This document shows positions 1 to 6,345 of a stretch of DNA of 7,980 nt, piece by piece. The DNA is from Clostridia bacterium (GTDB lineage: Bacteria; Bacillota; Clostridia; Oscillospirales; Acutalibacteraceae): positions 1-7,980 of the forward strand of contig JAFZOE010000061.1 of assembly GCA_017552845.1 (NCBI GenBank), in the 5' to 3' direction. The notes beneath the pieces were generated by a model. That model was not told where the DNA came from, searched no databases, and saw only the letters and a list, made by a program, of their open reading frames with translations. Made by a program: the position numbers and the translations under genes. How positions within the stretch are numbered: the stretch's first letter is position 1; each line of letters starts with the position of its first letter.

Positions 1-813
1 AAGATCATCGTTTTCCTTAACAAAGTTGACCAGGTTGACGATCCCGAGCTCCTTGAGCTTGTTGAAATGGAAGTCAGAGAGACTCTCGCTGAGTACGGCT
101 TCGATGAGGATGCTCCCATCATCAAGGGTTCAGCTCTTAAGGCTCTCGAATATGACGGCGGCGATGTAAACGCTCCCGAGATCGCTTGCATCTGGGAACT
201 CATGGACGCTGTTGATTCTTATATTCCCACTCCCGACCGTAAGGCAGACCTTCCCTTCCTTATGCCTGTTGAGGACGTTTTCACCATCACCGGCCGCGGC
301 ACTGTTGCTACCGGCAGAGTTGAGCGTGGACAGCTCAAGACCGGCGAGGAAGTTGAAATTGTCGGCCTCACCGATGAAAAGAGAAAGACTGTTGTTACCG
401 GTATCGAGATGTTCAGAAAGATTCTCGACTACGCTGAGGCAGGCGACAATATCGGCGCTCTCCTTCGTGGCGTTCAGAGAACCGAAATCGAGCGTGGACA
501 GGTTCTTTCCAAGCCCGGTTCAATCCATCCTCATACCAAGTTCGTTGGCCAGGTTTACGTTCTGACCAAGGAAGAAGGCGGCCGTCATACTCCGTTCTTC
601 AACAATTATCGTCCTCAGTTCTATTTCAGAACCACCGACGTTACCGGCGTTATCACCCTTCCCGAAGGCACTGAAATGTGCATGCCCGGCGACAACGTTG
701 ACATGAAGGTTGAGCTCATCACTCCCATCGCTATTGAAAAGGGTCTTCGTTTCGCTATCCGTGAAGGCGGCAGAACCGTTGGTTCAGGCGTTGTTATCGA
801 GATCGACGAATAA
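1..813 (+). CDS. tuf: Elongation factor Tu, C-terminal two thirds (5' end outside window)
   Basis: EF-Tu is the cytoplasmic GTPase that delivers aminoacyl-tRNA to the ribosomal A site. The frame is open from base 1 and ends with TAA at 811-813, giving 270 residues. About 125-130 N-terminal residues (P-loop, switch I, switch II) are missing compared with the usual length of about 395-400. The visible part starts just before the guanine-specificity motif NKVD (local residues 7-10). It continues through the G5 motif GSALKAL (about 43-49), domain 2 (starting near PFLMPVEDVFTITGRG and including VERG) and domain 3 (from HTKFVGQVYVLTKEEGG through NNYRPQFYFRTTDVTG), to the canonical end GGRTVGSGVVIEIDE. 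The ATG at 67 is an internal Met, not the start. No frameshift or missing residue is seen. It ends about 20 bases before a strong terminator, as expected for the last gene of a str-type operon, though upstream genes are not in view. Identification is essentially certain from conserved motifs. Confidence 0.98.
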   Translation, partial: KIIVFLNKVDQVDDPELLELVEMEVRETLAEYGFDEDAPIIKGSALKALEYDGGDVNAPEIACIWELMDAVDSYIPTPDRKADLPFLMPVEDVFTITGRGTVATGRVERGQLKTGEEVEIVGLTDEKRKTVVTGIEMFRKILDYAEAGDNIGALLRGVQRTEIERGQVLSKPGSIHPHTKFVGQVYVLTKEEGGRHTPFFNNYRPQFYFRTTDVTGVITLPEGTEMCMPGDNVDMKVELITPIAIEKGLRFAIREGGRTVGSGVVIEIDE

Positions 814-834
814 TTAACAGCATAAAGCAAAATT

Positions 835-867
835 CCCGCCACCGTTTCGGTGGCGGGTTTTCATTTT
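835..867. terminator. Bidirectional rho-independent terminator between tuf and the converging hydrolase gene
   Basis: The 9-bp stem CCCGCCACC / GGTGGCGGG (835-843 with 849-857) can extend by a G-C pair to leave a TTT loop. On the plus strand it is followed by TTTTCATTTT (858-867), serving tuf. On the minus strand the same stem is followed by AATTTTGC, a weaker T tract, and lies about 20 bases past the TAA of the hydrolase gene. A single hairpin between convergent genes commonly stops both. The plus-strand role is clear; the minus-strand role is inferred. Confidence 0.92.
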
Positions 868-876
868 ATATTCGGT

Positions 877-1977
877 TTAATCCTGATTGACTGACTCCTG
901 AGTTTCGCCCGGATTTTCGGGTTCAACAGGTGTTGCCGGAACGTCGGGAGTTACAGGCGTATCGGGATTATCCGGATTATCCGGAATGTTTGGATTATCA
1001 GGGTTGTCCGGGTTATCGGGATTATCCGGAACGTCCGGGTTATCGGGGTTATCCGGATTGTCGGGATTGTCGGGCTCGGTCGGCTCGGGTGCAGGGGTAT
1101 AATCTCCGGAAGTAAAGAATTTAATAGCGTTGATTTCGGATATCGGAATATTCTTTCCGTTTCCGTCAATCGTGAAGAGGCCGGTATATGAATTCAGAAT
1201 TGACCCTGAGAAGTTCTCATCCATTAGCCAGTAAACTTCGTGATTCAGGAATCCTCCGCCGCGCGGAGCGGTCAGGCAACTCGTGAGACGGATATTGGTC
1301 CTGTCCTTGGTAAAAAGAATTTCATTGAACCATGAAGGCAGAGTGTAGAACGGGAAAATCGAATAGCTGTCAAGCATGCTGCAGAGTATCCAGACTTTCA
1401 TATTCTTCATTGCGCGCGCATCCGAGGCGCTGATTACCGTTCTCGGGCACATATAGCAGGCGCCGGAGAAATAATCGGGATAAGCGTTCGCGAGGCGGTT
1501 GACTCCGCTCGCTCCGAGGCATCTGCCGAAGAGACAGATTCTCTTCTTATCCACGTTATGAGTATCGACAAAATCCCTTATCGCCTCAAACATCGGAATA
1601 AGCGGGCAGGTGTCAAAATAAAACGGCAGAGGAGAGCGCAGTATCATAAGATACATACCGTCCGCATTTTCGGCCATTGCCTGGTATTCCACGCTTGACC
1701 AGTAGGGGAAGGATGTGGCTTCAAGTTCCTTGCCTTCATAGGTGCCGTTGCCCGCGCCGCCCATAAAAATCATAAGCGGGCAGGGATTGTCGGTCTCGGG
1801 CACGTAGTAGCTGTAATCGATATTGAAGCCCAGAACTGAGGGGCCTTCGCCTTCCTGCCACTGGCTTCTGAGCATGTCAAGCCCTTCATCGTGCCATACT
1901 CCGGCTGAGGTCGGAATGGAGCACAGGGCTATGAGTGTTGTAACGCACAGCAAAACCGCTGTCAGTTTTTTAATCAT
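877..1977 (-). CDS. Secreted alpha/beta-hydrolase-like protein with Cys at the nucleophile position and a DNP-repeat tail
   Basis: The 366-residue product looks exported. It has a signal peptide (KK, hydrophobic residues about 6-20, probable cleavage after PTSA at residue 25) and no lipobox, so it is probably not a lipoprotein. Residues about 50-290 resemble the secreted esterase / PHB-depolymerase-like alpha/beta-hydrolase branch: strand SYYVPETDNPCPLMIF, oxyanion-loop-like GGAGNG (73-78), nucleophile elbow LFGRCLGASG (149-158), candidate acid Asp203 in VWILCSMLD and candidate His246 in FLNHEVYW. The elbow is G-x-C-x-G, so residue 153 is Cys (TGC codon, 1519-1521) rather than Ser; dienelactone hydrolase has the similar GYCLGG elbow. 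Residues 303-341 form thirteen (D/N)xP triplets followed by a Pro-rich end (residue 366) with no LPXTG, dockerin or membrane segment. The start is supported by CGGGAG 7 bases upstream and a strong promoter. The substrate is unknown; an inactive or binding role is also possible. Confidence 0.9.
   Translation of the reverse strand: MIKKLTAVLLCVTTLIALCSIPTSAGVWHDEGLDMLRSQWQEGEGPSVLGFNIDYSYYVPETDNPCPLMIFMGGAGNGTYEGKELEATSFPYWSSVEYQAMAENADGMYLMILRSPLPFYFDTCPLIPMFEAIRDFVDTHNVDKKRICLFGRCLGASGVNRLANAYPDYFSGACYMCPRTVISASDARAMKNMKVWILCSMLDSYSIFPFYTLPSWFNEILFTKDRTNIRLTSCLTAPRGGGFLNHEVYWLMDENFSGSILNSYTGLFTIDGNGKNIPISEINAIKFFTSGDYTPAPEPTEPDNPDNPDNPDNPDVPDNPDNPDNPDNPNIPDNPDNPDTPVTPDVPATPVEPENPGETQESVNQD
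955..1071 (-). repeat. Thirteen 9-bp tandem units encoding (D/N)xP, arranged in larger 45-bp blocks
   Basis: The coding strand holds thirteen imperfect 9-base units (117 bases) translating as four DNP, DVP, four DNP, NIP, two DNP, DTP. The first ten triplets fall into two 15-residue blocks, each of four DNP plus one variant triplet, and the last three look like a shortened third block. Third-codon positions of the Pro and Asn codons vary between units. The array is therefore not a fresh perfect expansion, although the reading frame and protein motif are kept. It forms an extended, acidic, proline-rich linker or tail in the secreted hydrolase. It has no spacers of unique sequence and is not a CRISPR. 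Confidence 0.93.
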
Positions 1978-1984
1978 TTTTTAT

Positions 1985-1990
1985 CTCCCG
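1985..1990 (-). promoter_or_regulatory. Ribosome binding site of the secreted hydrolase gene
   Basis: The minus strand reads CGGGAG, 7 bases (ATAAAAA) before the ATG at 1977. This supports that start, which also begins a complete signal peptide. Confidence 0.75.
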
Positions 1991-2026
1991 TTATACATAG
2001 TTTTATTTGCTTTTATATCCTGCGGA

Positions 2027-2055
2027 ATTATACCATTTATTGAACCCGGGTGCAA
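2027..2055 (-). promoter_or_regulatory. Extended -10 sigma-A-type promoter of the secreted hydrolase gene
   Basis: On the minus strand TTGCAC (2050-2055) is separated by 17 bases from a perfect TATAAT (2027-2032). The TATAAT is preceded by TGG, giving the extended -10 form TGnTATAAT. The -35 matches consensus at only three of six bases, which the extended -10 could compensate. The predicted transcript start near 2020 gives a leader of about 42 bases. It lies downstream of the yfhO terminator, so the hydrolase is probably its own transcription unit. Confidence 0.8.
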
Positions 2056-2085
2056 GTTCTTTGCCGAATAGTTTACAATTCAGTC

Positions 2086-2118
2086 AAAAAGTGAAACCCC
2101 GCCTTGAGACGGGGTTTC
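2086..2118 (-). terminator. Rho-independent terminator of the pncB-phosphoesterase-yfhO operon
   Basis: A 9-bp stem GAAACCCCG / CGGGGTTTC (2110-2118 with 2093-2101) has an 8-base loop. On the minus strand it is followed by AC and then TTTTT (2086-2090). It begins about 9 bases after the TAA of the YfhO gene (2127-2129), and the hydrolase promoter follows immediately. Confidence 0.9.
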
Positions 2119-2126
2119 TTTATCTG

Positions 2127-5100
2127 TTATTCTTCTGTTTCTTCGGATTCGGGCTCGCCGGGAGTTTCTTCGCTTTCTTCGGCTTCGGGTTCATCTGCTT
2201 CTTCGGTTTCTTCCGATTCCTCTTCTGCAGGTGTTTCCGTTTCGCTTTCTGCCGGAACGTCCTCGTCAGCTTCCGCCGTTTCAAGTTCCGCTTCTTTTTC
2301 GGCGAGTTCAGATTCCTGCATGCCTGTGAGCTCAGTCATATTCAGCTCGCTCAGGTCGATATCGTCAAAATCGTATGAGGTGAATTTCGCCCTCTCCGCA
2401 AGTATCAGATCCTGCTGATAATCGGCCTCCGCCTTCTCGCACATCTGCTCATATTTCTTTGCGCGTTTCTTGCGAAGGATTGAGAAGAAGATTGCGGCAA
2501 TGATAAGCAGAACGGCTGTTCCCGCTGAGACGGCCGCGCCGATAAACAGGCCTCTCTGATGGAATTCAAGCTCTATCTTATGCTCGCCCTTCGGCAGATT
2601 GAAGCAGAGATATGCATCCTGCAGGGCTATGTAGTCTTTTTCTGCTATCGGTTTGCCGTCGATTTTGACCGTCCAGCCCTTATCGTAGGGGATGGAGGTA
2701 AACATAACCATGCTCTTGTCGGTATTGATTTTGCCGGTGATTTTCGTCTCGTCAAACGAGGTGACGGTCATGGCGTTGTTCTTGAGAATCTTGTAGCCCT
2801 CGTCGAGAGCATCTTCATTGACATAGTAGGCATAGAAATTCATGTAGCCGTAATCGTCGCCATCCTCGGGAACGATTATCTGAACCTCGACCGCCTCCTC
2901 GGGATTGATTATGCCCAAATCATAGATATAGGGCTCGTCTGTATCCTGAGTTACGGAGCCGCCGTCGGCGCGTGAAATCACGATGCTGTCAAAGCTGTCG
3001 GAATCGACAAAGAGGTAGCAGTGATGCTCCTGCTCGAGAGCGAGCTCGAAATCTATTTCTCCCTCGCCGGCGCCTGTTTTCTGGAAATACATATCGCCGG
3101 TATCGAAGCCCGCAGTGATTTCATCCATATTGAAGTATCTGACATTGCCTGCATCGAGAGGAATTCTCTCATACACATCCTCAACACCGGTCGCGAATTC
3201 AAACCATTCGCCCTGGACCGTGAAGGGGTTGGTGTAGCCCGCATACCAGTCTTTGACTTCCTTATTGACCGCAAAGGCAATCGGCAGATAATAATTATTC
3301 TTATATGCCGTGTATTTATCGACTGTCTTGACTTTGGTTACATAATCTTCGGTGACCGTGACCTTCGGATCGTTGTCAACGATGTATTTCAGGGCGTTCA
3401 TCATATTATATACGGGGGTCTGCATATAATAGGTGTAGCTGTTGATATAATTCGAATAAACGCCGAGATTGCTCTGCATATTCGACATCTTCTCATAAGC
3501 CATTGAGGAGAAGGTCGAAACGCCGTTGTAGCCGAACCAGGCGGGATCCATCCTCGCTCTGTTGTAGGTGAGCTCCATTCGGTAGGTATCGTCGCCGTTT
3601 TCCATTTCATCAAGGTCCGCCTTGATTTCGCGGAATGAATCATAGTCGCCGGTGAAGGTGCTCTTTATCTGATTCATCGAGTATCTGTCTGTATTTGCGC
3701 AGGCATATTCTGCGATTACGCAGCAGAGAAGAATTACCGAAATTGCCGCTCTCTGCTTCTTTTCATCCTTGAGCATGTAGAAGATGAGGCAGTAGGTCAC
3801 GACAAAAACGACGCTGAGTAAAACCGTGATATCCTCAACATTCTTTGAGCCGATTTTCTGAATCAGCACCACGGCAAAGATTATCGCCGTGCCGACTCCG
3901 ATAAGCTGCTTTCCGGTGTATTCATTGAGATTCTTATATGCCTTGAATGCCATTACAAGCAGCAGGAAGCAATACATGAACGAGAAACGGTAAGGCAGAT
4001 CGTTCGGGAAATGGAAGCCGTGCCAGATATAGTTGAAATAATTAATGTTGAAGCTGAAGAAGAAGAGACCGAGCGTGAATACGCTGAAGATTTTTTCCTT
4101 GAGTGAGATTCTCTTTGAGAATATATAGAGGGGAACGAGGATAAGAGTTCCCATTCCGCAGTAAACATTCGGGAGAACGTCGTTGCCGCTGCTGCGGATG
4201 GTCGGGTCGACCGATGCGAGATGATTCGCGAGGAAATCAAACACCGCGAAATATGAGCGGTAATTCTCGGGCATCGAGCCGGAGGTCGCCGAGCATGAGC
4301 GCAGGATGAGGAAGGTCGGGATAAGCGAAACTGCTACGAGCGCCCCCGCCGCGATTGATGCAAACGCAAATGTGAAACCGCTGCGAAGGAAAATATTTGA
4401 TTTCAGGCGGTCCTTAAAGGCATAACGCTTGTTGTGATTGCTGTCATAGGTGAATTTTGCATCCTGAGCAAACGAACCGAAATCGTAATTTGAGAAGAAG
4501 TATACAATGAAATAAATGACCGAGAAGATGCAGGTCATATATCCCATATAGTAATTTGACCAGAGAGTGAGCGCGAGAAAAGCAATATAGACGGAGGGCT
4601 TTCTGTAATTGATTATCCGCTCGATTCCGTAAACGACAAGCGGGAAATAGACCATGGCGTCAAGCCACATTACATTCCAGTAATACGCGATGAAATAGCC
4701 GCACATCGAGTAGAGAACGCCGAATGCCGCCGTGGAGAAATCGTGTCTGCCCTGCGATTTCTTGAGATAATAGGTGAAGGTGCCTGCCGAGAGAGCGGCT
4801 TTTATCAGAATCATGCCCGCAATCGCCTCGGGCATATTTTTATGGCCGAGGATGAGAATCAGGAAAGCCGCGGGGCTCGAGAGATAATTGAAATAATTGC
4901 CGAGAAACGGCGAGCCGAGACCCGTATTCCAGGAATATATGAAGCTCTTGAGATTCATCACCCTGTCATATAATTCGGCAAAGAGGGGGCCGTATTGATG
5001 ATAGAGGTCCATTCTGAGTATAGTTGTCTCACCGAACGGGAAGAGATTGAAACAGTAATAGACGAGCATCATTATTCCGGCTGTGCAGAGGATTGCAAGC

Positions 5101-5171
5101 CAGCAATAGGAATTGCCGCGGAAAATCCGCGAAATAACCGACTCCTTCTTGATTTTGTTATTCTCCATCAT
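2127..5171 (-). CDS. yfhO: YfhO-family polytopic membrane protein (putative GT-C-type glycosyltransferase) with acidic C-terminal tail
   Basis: The 1014-residue integral membrane protein carries YfhO-family hallmarks: an Asp-bearing first outer loop RMDLYHQYGP (53-62), SWNTGLGSPFLGNY (80-93), MCGYFIAYYWNVMWLDAMVYFPL (about 156-178), FHFPNDLPYRFSFMY (386-400) and the late motif SIPYDKGWTVKIDGK (826-840). About 13-14 membrane segments span residues 22-492. A large, probably extracytoplasmic domain follows (about 495-870), then one last helix (about 874-898) ended by RKKRAKK. Family members such as B. subtilis YfhO are implicated in adding sugars to lipoteichoic acid outside the membrane using lipid-linked sugars; that role here is inference. 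Asp55 is the candidate catalytic residue by analogy with GT-C enzymes. Residues about 900-1014 form a Glu-rich cytoplasmic tail that many homologues probably lack. The gene overlaps the phosphoesterase gene by 14 bases. Two adjacent ATG codons exist; with AAGGAG at 5176-5181 the second (5168) has the better spacing (7 versus 4 bases). Confidence 0.93.
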   Translation of the reverse strand: MMENNKIKKESVISRIFRGNSYCWLAILCTAGIMMLVYYCFNLFPFGETTILRMDLYHQYGPLFAELYDRVMNLKSFIYSWNTGLGSPFLGNYFNYLSSPAAFLILILGHKNMPEAIAGMILIKAALSAGTFTYYLKKSQGRHDFSTAAFGVLYSMCGYFIAYYWNVMWLDAMVYFPLVVYGIERIINYRKPSVYIAFLALTLWSNYYMGYMTCIFSVIYFIVYFFSNYDFGSFAQDAKFTYDSNHNKRYAFKDRLKSNIFLRSGFTFAFASIAAGALVAVSLIPTFLILRSCSATSGSMPENYRSYFAVFDFLANHLASVDPTIRSSGNDVLPNVYCGMGTLILVPLYIFSKRISLKEKIFSVFTLGLFFFSFNINYFNYIWHGFHFPNDLPYRFSFMYCFLLLVMAFKAYKNLNEYTGKQLIGVGTAIIFAVVLIQKIGSKNVEDITVLLSVVFVVTYCLIFYMLKDEKKQRAAISVILLCCVIAEYACANTDRYSMNQIKSTFTGDYDSFREIKADLDEMENGDDTYRMELTYNRARMDPAWFGYNGVSTFSSMAYEKMSNMQSNLGVYSNYINSYTYYMQTPVYNMMNALKYIVDNDPKVTVTEDYVTKVKTVDKYTAYKNNYYLPIAFAVNKEVKDWYAGYTNPFTVQGEWFEFATGVEDVYERIPLDAGNVRYFNMDEITAGFDTGDMYFQKTGAGEGEIDFELALEQEHHCYLFVDSDSFDSIVISRADGGSVTQDTDEPYIYDLGIINPEEAVEVQIIVPEDGDDYGYMNFYAYYVNEDALDEGYKILKNNAMTVTSFDETKITGKINTDKSMVMFTSIPYDKGWTVKIDGKPIAEKDYIALQDAYLCFNLPKGEHKIELEFHQRGLFIGAAVSAGTAVLLIIAAIFFSILRKKRAKKYEQMCEKAEADYQQDLILAERAKFTSYDFDDIDLSELNMTELTGMQESELAEKEAELETAEADEDVPAESETETPAEEESEETEEADEPEAEESEETPGEPESEETEE

Positions 5172-6345
5172 TTGTCTCCTTGTTGAGATATTTGCTGTTG
5201 AAACTCGGCTTGATTTTGATTTCGCCGCCGGGTCTGATATCGGTCACGGTGACTCCCTGCAGCCACTCGGCCTCGGGCTTTCCGAACATAGTGCCGAGAT
5301 GATAAAGCTTATAATCAGCAGAGAGGCTGTAAACGAGATAAACTCCTTTATAAAGAGCACACCAGTCATTGACATGGTCGTGGCCTGCGAAGACAGCCTT
5401 TGTGCTGCCGTTTCTGAGAATCGCGTCAAACATTCCGGTATTGACCGGAGAGCACGCGACGCTTTCATACTGGTTTCCGTAGAGAATTTCGCATTCTCCC
5501 GAGGGAGTGTATCCGCCGTTTCCGTCTTCTTTGAAGGCGTGCTCATATTCGCAAAGCGGAATATGCATATACATAATCGAATCAAAATCCCCGTATTTGT
5601 TCTTCAGGGATTTCACTTCGTTTTCGTAGAATTCAATCTGTTCTTTTTTGAGAAAATCATAGCCGCTGACATCATCGGGGACATTGTATTCCCTGCGGTA
5701 TTCATCGCGGATATCCCTGCCCGAATCAAATAAAAACAGCGTTTCGCGCAGCTTTCCGCCCTCACCGATTATGTTTATCGTGTGATTGGCGTAGCCGTAG
5801 AGATTATCGGGGCCGATTTTGCAAAGGCAGTGCGGATGAATCGAAGCACTCTTTGCCATCATCCATTTATATATGCCCTTCTCCTCGCGGACCTCGTGAT
5901 TGCCGAAAACTATCGTCCAGTAAACGCCGAGCTTCTCCATCAGGCGCGCAAAGCGGATGACGTCAATCTGCTGATACTTTGTCTGCACCGCGTCGCCCGT
6001 GATTACGACGAGATCGGGGCGCAGGTCCGTAATCTGCCTTGCAAAGAATCCGAGAGTTTTGTTATTGATTTCATAATCATCCTCAAGATGAAAATCGGAG
6101 GTTGAAACTATCCTGAACATTTCATCCGAAGGATTTCCGTCGCTACCGGTTTTGGCGATATCGGTTGAATAATCATCATTTCTCAGGATTTTTACCCTTG
6201 AGCCGATATCATGCGCCTCAACCGCCTTGTCAAAGCAGTGTTTTGCTAGCTTTCCTTTTGAAATATCATAGACAATATTCTCAAAGAACAGCCCGGCTTT
6301 AATCAGCGAGCGTCTGAAGCAGCCGTGAATTTCATAAAGAATCAT
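5158..6345 (-). CDS. Calcineurin-like metallophosphoesterase
   Basis: The 395-residue product has the full dimetal phosphoesterase motif set in order: D-x-H in STSDFHLEDD (Asp84, His86), GDAV (Asp118), FGNHE (Asn149, His150), MHIP (His261) and GHDH (His322, His324). All metal ligands expected for an active Mn/Fe-type enzyme are present. The domain covers about residues 76-375. The arrangement resembles Dcr2/purple-acid-phosphatase-like bacterial members, but the substrate cannot be read from sequence. The first ~75 residues lie before the catalytic domain, match no motif I know and contain no signal peptide, so a cytoplasmic location is likely. The start ATG overlaps the TGA of the upstream gene as ATGA (6342-6345), with AGGA 4 bases upstream (6350-6353); the spacing is short, so coupling to the preceding gene is probable. 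No good alternative start precedes the Met at residue 76. It is the middle gene of the three-gene operon. Confidence 0.93.
   Translation of the reverse strand: MILYEIHGCFRRSLIKAGLFFENIVYDISKGKLAKHCFDKAVEAHDIGSRVKILRNDDYSTDIAKTGSDGNPSDEMFRIVSTSDFHLEDDYEINNKTLGFFARQITDLRPDLVVITGDAVQTKYQQIDVIRFARLMEKLGVYWTIVFGNHEVREEKGIYKWMMAKSASIHPHCLCKIGPDNLYGYANHTINIIGEGGKLRETLFLFDSGRDIRDEYRREYNVPDDVSGYDFLKKEQIEFYENEVKSLKNKYGDFDSIMYMHIPLCEYEHAFKEDGNGGYTPSGECEILYGNQYESVACSPVNTGMFDAILRNGSTKAVFAGHDHVNDWCALYKGVYLVYSLSADYKLYHLGTMFGKPEAEWLQGVTVTDIRPGGEIKIKPSFNSKYLNKETNDGE
5176..5181 (-). promoter_or_regulatory. Ribosome binding site of yfhO, inside the end of the phosphoesterase gene
   Basis: AAGGAG on the minus strand lies within the last codons of the upstream phosphoesterase gene. 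It is 4 bases from the first ATG (5171) and 7 from the second (5168). This placement suggests translational coupling and slightly favours Met2 as the true start. Confidence 0.7.

Noticed and set aside
955..1071. CRISPR-like array
   Set aside because: The units are 9 bases with no unique spacers, translate cleanly as (D/N)xP inside a gene, and have no cas genes nearby.
930..1115. Plus-strand ORF with a YRDYPDYP-like repeat, antisense to the hydrolase tail
   Set aside because: It is the reverse reading of the DNP tandem repeat: a regular repeat stays open in several frames. It has no ribosome binding site or known protein features.
2007..2418. Plus-strand ORFs rich in Phe/Gly or Ser opposite the end of yfhO
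   Set aside because: Their composition is the mirror of the Glu-rich tail codons in other frames. The first also runs through the terminator and the hydrolase promoter.
2559..3506. Two plus-strand ORFs of 138 and 161 residues within yfhO
   Set aside because: They are shadows of a well-supported YfhO frame with no ribosome binding site or recognisable family.
5113..6105. Plus-strand ORFs opposite the phosphoesterase gene (206 and 107 residues)
   Set aside because: The opposite strand carries all metallophosphoesterase motifs; these frames contain nothing recognisable.
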